NCBI GenBank assembly: GCA_902795935.1
Contig: CADBMS010000115.1
Span: 1-10,420, forward strand
Direction of reading: 5' to 3'
Length of the DNA: 10,420 bases
From: an uncultured Methanobrevibacter sp.
Lineage (GTDB): Archaea; Methanobacteriota; Methanobacteria; Methanobacteriales; Methanobacteriaceae
Each line of letters opens with the position of its first letter. The stretch's first letter is position 1. Both the position numbers and the translations under genes were made by a program. The notes under the pieces are model-generated. The model was not told the DNA's origin. It did not search any database and saw only the letters and a list, made by a program, of their open reading frames with translations. This document shows positions 5,540 to 10,420 of this stretch, one piece after another.

Positions 5540-7498
5540 ATGGTAGATGAAAATATTAAAGAAGAACCAAGAATCGGTGTTTATGTATGTCACTGTGGTG
5601 TCAACATCGGAGGGGTTGTTGACGTAGAATCAGTAGCAGAATATGCACAAACACTACCAGACGTAGTTGTAGCAAAAAATTATAAATACTATTGTTCTGA
5701 CCCAGGACAACAACAAATTCAAGATGATATTAAAGAACACAACTTGAATAGAATTGTAGTAGCAGCATGTTCTCCAAGGCTTCACGAACCTACATTCCGT
5801 AGAGCAGTATCTGAGGCTGGATTAAACCAATTCTTATTTGAATTTGCAAACTTACGTGAACATAACTCTTGGGTACATCAAGACATCCCAGAAGAAGCAA
5901 CTGAAAAAGCTAAAGACTTAACTAGAATGGCTGTAGCAAAAGCAAGATTACTTGAACCATTAGAAGCTTCTACAGTATCAGTAAAAGACACTGCATTAGT
6001 TATTGGTGGTGGAGTAGCAGGTATTCAATCTGCTCTTGATTTAGCAGATATGGGATTCAAAACCTACATGGTTGAGAAAAATCCAACCATTGGTGGACGT
6101 ATGGCACAGTTAGATAAAACATTCCCAACATTAGATTGTTCCATGTGTATTTTAGCACCAAAAATGGTAGATGTAGGTAAACATGAAAACATTGAATTAA
6201 TCACTTATTCAGAAGTTAAAGAAGTAGATGGTTACATCGGAAACTTCACAGTTAAAATTGAGAAAAAACCAAGATACATTGATGAAGAACTTTGTGTAGG
6301 ATGCGGATCATGTGTAGAAGTATGTCCAATTGAAGCACCTAACTACTTCGATGAAGGTATGGGTATGCTTAAAGCAGCATATATACCATTCCCACAAGCA
6401 GTACCTCTTTGTGCAACTATTGACAAAGACTACTGTATAGAATGTATGTTATGTGACCAAGTATGTGAACGTGGAGCAGTAATACACGACCAAGAACCAG
6501 AAACAATTGAAATTGAAGTTGGTACTATTATTGCAGCTATTGGTTACGACCCATATGACCCAACAGAAAAATTAGAATATGGATATGGAAGATACGAAAA
6601 TGTTATCACTGGTCTTGAATTAGAAAGACAAATCAACGCATCAGGACCAACTGAAGGACATGTTATCAGACCATCCGATGCAAAAACACCTAAAAAAGTT
6701 GCATTTATTCACTGTGTTGGTTCAAGAGATGAACAAATTGGTAAACCATACTGTTCCCGTGTATGTTGTATGTACAGTATGAAAAACGCTCAATTAATCA
6801 TTGATCATGAACCAGATACTGAAGTAACTTTATACTACATGGATATTCGTGCATTTGGTAAAGGATTTGAAGAGTTCTACAAAAACTCTCAAGAAAAATA
6901 TGGAATTAAATTTATTAGAGGCCGACCTGCTGAAATCATCGAAAATGATGATCAAACTTTAACAATTAGATCAGAAGACACCTTACTTGGAAAAATCACA
7001 GAATATGATTATGATATGGTAATTTTAAGTGTAGGATTAAGTGCTGCTGAAGGTTCAGAAGAACTCAGACAAACACTAGGTTTATCTAAATCAGCTGATG
7101 GATTCTATATGGAAGCTCACCCTAAACTCAGACCTGTAGATACTTTAACTGATGGTGTTTACTTAGCTGGTGTTGCACAAGGACCTAAAGATATTCCTGA
7201 TGCAGTAGCTCAAGGTTCAGGTGCAGCTTCAAGAGCAGCTATCCCTATGGTTAAAGGAGAAGTAGAAATTGAACCTATTGTAGCAACTACTGATGAATCT
7301 GTTTGTGGTGGATGTGAAGTTTGTGTAGAATTATGTCCATTCGGTGCATTAGGTTTAGTTGATGGTCATGTTGAAGTAAATGTTGCATTATGTAAAGGAT
7401 GCGGTACCTGTGTAGGTGCATGTCCTTCTGGTGCTATGGATCAACAACACTTTAAAACTGATCAAATCATGGCTCAAATTACTGCGGCACTTGAATAA
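5540..7498 (+). CDS. hdrA: CoB-CoM heterodisulfide reductase, iron-sulfur flavoprotein subunit A
   Basis: This 652-residue protein is the FAD subunit where flavin-based electron bifurcation takes place in the cytoplasmic HdrABC-hydrogenase complex. It couples H2-driven reduction of CoM-S-S-CoB to ferredoxin reduction. The N-terminal domain has Cys 17, 19, 52 and 77. The FAD-binding motif GGGVAG is at 156-161, followed by TLDCSMC (Cys 200, 203). An inserted ferredoxin domain has C-x2-C-x2-C-x3-C at 252-262, then Cys 291 and 299, 302, 305, 309. An unusual HdrA-type site has Cys 392, 405, 409 and 410 (HCVGSRD...YCSRVCC). Two C-terminal ferredoxin motifs are at 589-599 and 618-628. Length matches Methanobacteriales HdrA. 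There is no in-frame TGA, so this is a cysteine rather than a selenocysteine form. hdrB and hdrC are not nearby, as is usual in this order. Its codons look adapted to high expression (many AAC, TAC, TTC, ATC). Confidence 0.98.
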   Translation: MVDENIKEEPRIGVYVCHCGVNIGGVVDVESVAEYAQTLPDVVVAKNYKYYCSDPGQQQIQDDIKEHNLNRIVVAACSPRLHEPTFRRAVSEAGLNQFLFEFANLREHNSWVHQDIPEEATEKAKDLTRMAVAKARLLEPLEASTVSVKDTALVIGGGVAGIQSALDLADMGFKTYMVEKNPTIGGRMAQLDKTFPTLDCSMCILAPKMVDVGKHENIELITYSEVKEVDGYIGNFTVKIEKKPRYIDEELCVGCGSCVEVCPIEAPNYFDEGMGMLKAAYIPFPQAVPLCATIDKDYCIECMLCDQVCERGAVIHDQEPETIEIEVGTIIAAIGYDPYDPTEKLEYGYGRYENVITGLELERQINASGPTEGHVIRPSDAKTPKKVAFIHCVGSRDEQIGKPYCSRVCCMYSMKNAQLIIDHEPDTEVTLYYMDIRAFGKGFEEFYKNSQEKYGIKFIRGRPAEIIENDDQTLTIRSEDTLLGKITEYDYDMVILSVGLSAAEGSEELRQTLGLSKSADGFYMEAHPKLRPVDTLTDGVYLAGVAQGPKDIPDAVAQGSGAASRAAIPMVKGEVEIEPIVATTDESVCGGCEVCVELCPFGALGLVDGHVEVNVALCKGCGTCVGACPSGAMDQQHFKTDQIMAQITAALE

Positions 7499-7509
7499 GT
7501 CCGTAGTTT

Positions 7510-7550
7510 GTATGGGATTTAATTCTCATACTTTTATTTCTTTTTTTATT
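7510..7550 (+). terminator. Stem-loop and T-run terminator of hdrA
   Basis: GTATGGGA (7510-7517) pairs with TCTCATAC (7524-7531), eight pairs including one G-T, across a 6-base loop. It is followed by TTTTATTTCTTTTTTTATT. It starts 11 bases after the hdrA stop codon. It is the cleanest terminator in the window. Confidence 0.7.
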
Positions 7551-7577
7551 GTTTCGATTTATTATATATTTTTTAAA

Positions 7578-7602
7578 TTTTAACTTATAAGTTATAACTT
7601 AT
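7578..7602. repeat. Palindromic 25-base element, copy 2
   Basis: This stretch is identical over 25 bases to 723-747, including both overlapping palindromes AACTTATAAGTT (7582-7593) and ATAAGTTATAACTTAT (7587-7602). Identity ends at both flanks (A against C on the left; A against C on the right), so it is a discrete unit. It lies about 28 bases beyond the hdrA terminator. Confidence 0.75.
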
Positions 7603-7860
7603 ACTTTTTAAGTCCCATTCCTTGAAATTTTAACTTGTAAGCATATATCTAATTTTTTATCACCTAAACTTACTATACTCTATAAAACCTTAAACACATG
7701 AAAAAATAAAAAAATATTTTCTAGAATTCTATTTTAACTAAATTTTTATATTGTTAAATAATTAAAACACTAAATACAATTAGTAGATAAAATGATAAAC
7801 ATAAATTAAAATAAATACAATTTATTAATATCAATAATTATTTTATGGGATGTTAAAAAT

Positions 7861-9129
7861 ATGTCAGAAAACCAAAACTATGTAAATGACTTTAAAACTT
7901 TGATGAAAGACCATAACAAATGGATGGAAAATAGTTTAAACCTAATTGCAAGTGAAAATATTACAAGTGCTGCAGTTAAAGAAGCACTAGTAACAGATTT
8001 ATCACACAGATACGCCGAAGGACTACCAAATCAAAGATTATACGAAGGTTGTAAATACATAGATGACATAGAAAACCTCACAATAGATTTGTCCAAAAAA
8101 TTATTCAATGCAGAACATGCAAATGTACAACCAACAAGTGGTGTAGTAGCGAACTTGGCATGTTTTTTTGCATATGGGGATGTAGGAGACAAACTTATAG
8201 CAATGGAAGTACCAAAGGGGGGACATATCTCCCATGCAGATGTAAGTGCGGCAGGAATAAGAGGGCTTAAAACATACTCACATAAATTCAACCCTGATAT
8301 AATGAATATTGACATAGAGGCCATGATTAAACAAATAAAAGAATTGAAACCAAAAATAATTCTATTTGGTGGAAGTTTATTCCTATTCCCACACCCAGTA
8401 AAGGAAGCTAAAGAAGTAGCAGACGAAATTGGTGCAAAAATAATGTATGATGCGGCACATGTACTAGGATTAATTGCAGGAGGACAATTCCAAGATCCAT
8501 TTAAAGAAGGAGCAGATTTAGTAGTAGGAAGTACACATAAAACATTCCCAGGGCCACAAGGAGGAATAATACTCTGTAAAGAAGAATGTTCATCAAAAAT
8601 AGATGAAGCAGTATTCCCTGGTGTAGTAAGTAATCATCACCTACACCACCTAGCAGGACTTGGAATCGCAACAGCTGAGATGTTAGAATTTGGAGAAGCA
8701 TATGCTAAACAAACAATAAAAAATGCACAAGCATTAGCACAAAACTTACATGAACTAGGATTCAATGTATTATGCGAAGATTTAGGCTTCACACAATCAC
8801 ATCAAATAGCACTTAATGTATCTGATATTGGCAGTGCATCTGAATTAGCTAAACGATTAGAATCAAACAATATAATTTTAAACAAAAATTTACTACCTGG
8901 AGATAATGTTAATAACTCTGATAACCCATCAGGAATCCGTATAGGTACGCAAGAATTAACACGTAGAGGAATGAAAGAATCTGAAATGGCAGAAGTTGCA
9001 GAGTTAATTAAACGAGTAACAATGGATAACATTGAAGTTACAGATGTTGTTGAAGACTTTGTATCGAATTATACAACTGTTGAATATGCATTCACCAAAG
9101 ATGAAGCATACAAATACATACCAATATAA
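7861..9129 (+). CDS. glyA: Serine hydroxymethyltransferase (PLP-dependent, probably tetrahydromethanopterin-linked)
   Basis: This 422-residue cytoplasmic enzyme interconverts serine and glycine, moving the one-carbon unit to or from the pterin carrier. In methanogens of this order the carrier is known to be tetrahydromethanopterin rather than folate. Visible landmarks are NLIASENITS (27-36), HRYAEGLPNQRLYEG (49-63), the PTSGVVAN region (91-98), DAAHVLGLIAGG (197-208; Asp 197 and His 200 contact PLP) and STHKTFPGPQGG (224-235; Lys 227 is the expected Schiff-base lysine). The C-terminal domain includes GIRIGTQELTRRGM. Length fits archaeal GlyA. The start is supported by GGGATG (7848-7853), 7 bases upstream, and by the family's usual N-terminus. 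Codons are rich in A-ending forms, unlike radA. The flavoprotein gene follows 84 bases downstream on the same strand. Confidence 0.97.
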   Translation: MSENQNYVNDFKTLMKDHNKWMENSLNLIASENITSAAVKEALVTDLSHRYAEGLPNQRLYEGCKYIDDIENLTIDLSKKLFNAEHANVQPTSGVVANLACFFAYGDVGDKLIAMEVPKGGHISHADVSAAGIRGLKTYSHKFNPDIMNIDIEAMIKQIKELKPKIILFGGSLFLFPHPVKEAKEVADEIGAKIMYDAAHVLGLIAGGQFQDPFKEGADLVVGSTHKTFPGPQGGIILCKEECSSKIDEAVFPGVVSNHHLHHLAGLGIATAEMLEFGEAYAKQTIKNAQALAQNLHELGFNVLCEDLGFTQSHQIALNVSDIGSASELAKRLESNNIILNKNLLPGDNVNNSDNPSGIRIGTQELTRRGMKESEMAEVAELIKRVTMDNIEVTDVVEDFVSNYTTVEYAFTKDEAYKYIPI

Positions 9130-9152
9130 TTAAATATAAATTATCTTTTTTT
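9126..9152 (+). terminator. Weak hairpin and T-run after glyA
   Basis: ATAATT (9126-9131, overlapping the stop codon) can pair with AATTAT (9139-9144), followed by a run of seven Ts. The stem is only six A-T pairs, so this is a weak candidate. A second, longer run of nine Ts lies at 9182-9190. Confidence 0.35.
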
Positions 9153-9200
9153 ATTTAACAATTAAATTAAACAAAACACTCTTTTTTTTTAAAATATCAT

Positions 9201-9206
9201 GGGGAT
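9201..9206 (+). promoter_or_regulatory. Ribosome binding site that sets the flavoprotein start
   Basis: GGGGAT lies 7 bases before the ATG at 9214. The in-frame ATG at 9199 overlaps this site and has only a T-run and A-rich DNA upstream, so 9214 (MKIVWAFTGAGH) is chosen; it also brings the flavin-fold strand to the very N-terminus, as expected. Confidence 0.65.
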
Positions 9207-9213
9207 AATCAAT

Positions 9214-9906
9214 ATGAAGATTGTATGGGCTTTCACAGGAGCCGGCCACTATTTAGAAGAAAGTGTAACAACATTAGAAAAAATAGCAAAAAAACATGAC
9301 ATAACAATATTATTATCCCGAGCTGCAGAAGAAGTATTAAAAATGTATGGCTTATATGATAGGGTTAAATCAGTAACAGGGGGATATTACAAAGAATTTG
9401 TACTAGAACATGATCAAGAATTTAGTTACCCTATAACTGGTAGATTAAGTATGGGAAAATATGATTTTTTAATAGTTTCACCTACAACATCAAATACAAT
9501 AGCAAAAATTGTCAATGGAATAGCAGACACTCTTGTAACCAATGCAGTAGCACAAGCTGGTAAAGGAAGAGTAAAAACATTAATTGTACCAGTAGATTTT
9601 GAAGTTGGGGATGTAGAAACAGTACTCCCATCAAAATTAGAATTAGATAAATGTCAAAATTGTGAACCATGTTTAGCAGCAGAGCACTGTGAAGCAAAAG
9701 CCATAGTTCCTGGTGTAGAAATTATGTTATTAAAATGCATAGGATGTGGGGTTTGTCAAAAAATGTGTGGTTTTGAAGCAGTTAGTGGTGGAAAAATCAT
9801 CACAATATCTATGAGACAAATAGATGTTGATAATACTCATAAATTAGAAACAATAGAAGGAATAACTATTATAAATTTACCAGAGCTATTGTTATATGAA
9901 ATATAA
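9214..9906 (+). CDS. Iron-sulfur archaeoflavoprotein of the MJ0208 / DmrB-like family
   Basis: This 230-residue protein joins a flavoprotein (FMN-binding, HFCD-type) fold to a ferredoxin-like tail. MKIVWAFTGAGHYL (1-14) is the first strand and loop. SPTTSNTIAKIVNGIADTL (89-107) matches the family's flavin-site region. Two [4Fe-4S]-type motifs follow: Cys 147, 150, 153, 159 (C-x2-C-x2-C-x5-C) and Cys 175, 178, 181, 185 (C-x2-C-x2-C-x3-C). Related proteins include archaeal AfpA, which exchanges electrons with ferredoxin, and DmrB of Methanosarcina mazei, which reduces dihydromethanopterin; I do not know which role applies here. It follows glyA on the same strand after 84 bases, which may hint at pterin C1 chemistry, though a nine-T run in the gap leaves cotranscription uncertain. 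It converges on the DUF192 gene with only 9 bases between stop codons. Confidence 0.85.
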   Translation: MKIVWAFTGAGHYLEESVTTLEKIAKKHDITILLSRAAEEVLKMYGLYDRVKSVTGGYYKEFVLEHDQEFSYPITGRLSMGKYDFLIVSPTTSNTIAKIVNGIADTLVTNAVAQAGKGRVKTLIVPVDFEVGDVETVLPSKLELDKCQNCEPCLAAEHCEAKAIVPGVEIMLLKCIGCGVCQKMCGFEAVSGGKIITISMRQIDVDNTHKLETIEGITIINLPELLLYEI

Positions 9907-9915
9907 AATATTTAT

Positions 9916-10278
9916 TTATTGATACTCTAGAACATCTCCAATTTCAGTACCACTATTTTCAATACTGCCTACTTCTAATTCTATAACATTTCGTGCAGCT
10001 TCACGTGGAGTGTACATAGTCCATGGTTTACATGTTGCAATGTCAACAATTTTTAAATTTTCATCAGTAAAAATAATATCTAATGGGATTCTCATAAAAA
10101 ACATATGAATGGCAGAACCACTACGACCACGTCCAGCAGGTATTTCTAACACTAAACCGCCATCATTCAAATCTTTTTTCAACATTAATCCTTTAAATCT
10201 TGAAAAAAAAGTATTTGCAAATCTAACTTCTCCTAATGTAGTATTTTTATTTGTGTTTTTAAGAATTTTTTTATCCAT
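9916..10278 (-). CDS. DUF192 family protein
   Basis: This 120-residue protein matches the DUF192 family, a small all-beta domain of unknown function found in bacteria and archaea. Hallmarks are RFANTFFSRFKGLM (19-32), the core IHMFFMRIPLDIIF (57-70), a following D-x-x-x-K-x-V strand (72-78) and PREAARNVIELEVG (91-104). Many bacterial members have a signal peptide; this one has none and begins with a lysine- and asparagine-rich segment, so it is probably cytoplasmic. A GGTAG-like ribosome binding site precedes the ATG on the minus strand (about 10290-10286). It is transcribed towards the flavoprotein gene and shares the narrow convergent end with it. Nothing in the context indicates a function. 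Confidence 0.88.
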   Translation of the reverse strand: MDKKILKNTNKNTTLGEVRFANTFFSRFKGLMLKKDLNDGGLVLEIPAGRGRSGSAIHMFFMRIPLDIIFTDENLKIVDIATCKPWTMYTPREAARNVIELEVGSIENSGTEIGDVLEYQ

Positions 10279-10321
10279 AATTAACTACCTACTAAAAAAA
10301 TGATTATTTCTAATTTTTACT

Positions 10322-10347
10322 CTTAACATATTTTCTTAACATATTTT
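10322..10347. repeat. 13-base tandem duplication upstream of the DUF192 gene
   Basis: CTTAACATATTTT is present twice head to tail (10322-10334 and 10335-10347), without mismatch. It lies 44-69 bases upstream of the DUF192 start, between that start and a TATA-like run (minus strand TAATATATAAATA, 10385-10373). It may be simple slippage or a doubled regulatory site. Confidence 0.6.
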
Positions 10348-10420
10348 AATATAATCAAAATTAATACTTAATTATTTATATATTAGTGATTTAATCATTA
10401 ATCATCAAGTTTTATATTTA

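Larger units (their letters stand above)
7499..7860. other. Intergenic region between hdrA and glyA
   Basis: These 362 bases contain no convincing gene. They hold the hdrA terminator (7510-7550), the second copy of the palindromic 25-base element (7578-7602) and a related but degraded motif TTTTAACTTGTAAG (about 7628-7641). TATA-like sequences include CTCTATAAAAC (about 7678-7688) and TTTTTATATTG (about 7744-7754), any of which could serve glyA. The bases just before glyA (7755-7845) are A-rich with no strong secondary structure by eye. A small RNA starting near the CTCTATAAAAC box cannot be excluded but is not supported. Confidence 0.6.

Noticed and set aside
5540..7498. Selenocysteine in HdrA, known from some methanogens
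   Set aside because: There is no in-frame TGA and the candidate sites are cysteine codons, as expected outside selenoprotein-using Methanococcales.
7676..7860. A small RNA or small protein gene upstream of glyA
   Set aside because: A TATA-like box (CTCTATAAAAC) is present, but downstream there is no stable stem, no T-run terminator and no open frame with a ribosome binding site before glyA.

Overview
The window is very AT-rich DNA from a methanogenic archaeon, almost certainly of the order Methanobacteriales. Genus Methanosphaera is my best guess because of the low GC and gene content; Methanobrevibacter is the main alternative. The evidence is a complete archaeal heterodisulfide reductase subunit A (HdrA), a single-chain archaeal replication protein A with a zinc finger, the archaeal recombinase RadA, an archaeal-type homoaconitase/isopropylmalate dehydratase large subunit, a methanogen-type serine hydroxymethyltransferase and an MJ0208-type iron-sulfur archaeoflavoprotein. 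From memory, rpa, radA and hdrA are also close neighbours in Methanothermobacter thermautotrophicus, so much of this layout looks like conserved order-level synteny rather than acquired DNA.

Layout: bases 1-617 hold the 5' half of an aconitase-family gene (hacA/leuC type) on the minus strand, running off the left edge. A 325-base AT-rich divergent intergenic region (618-942) follows, with tandem and palindromic repeats. Then come rpa (943-3342) and radA (3372-4307), 29 bases apart and probably one transcript: an ssDNA-binding protein paired with the strand-exchange recombinase. A stem-loop plus T-run over the radA stop closes that unit. An AEC-family permease (4363-5271) follows and ends in a long T-rich tract. 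hdrA (5540-7498) stands alone behind its own promoter region, with a 20-bp perfect palindrome in its leader and a clear terminator behind it. After a 362-base non-coding stretch come glyA (7861-9129) and a flavoprotein with two Fe-S cluster motifs (9214-9906). A DUF192 gene (9916-10278, minus) converges on the flavoprotein gene with a 9-base gap.

Functionally the window mixes DNA replication and repair (rpa-radA), energy metabolism (hdrA, the flavin subunit of the bifurcating heterodisulfide reductase/hydrogenase complex), C1 and amino-acid metabolism (glyA, hacA) and an uncharacterised redox flavoprotein that may be linked to pterin C1 chemistry. I see no mobile element, CRISPR array, tRNA, rRNA or defence island. 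The points most worth a second look are non-coding: a 25-base palindromic element present twice identically (723-747 and 7578-7602) and the 20-bp palindrome just upstream of the hdrA ribosome binding site. Next come the enlarged, apparently six-OB-fold RPA and the glyA-flavoprotein pairing. I did not find a convincing wholly new multi-gene system.
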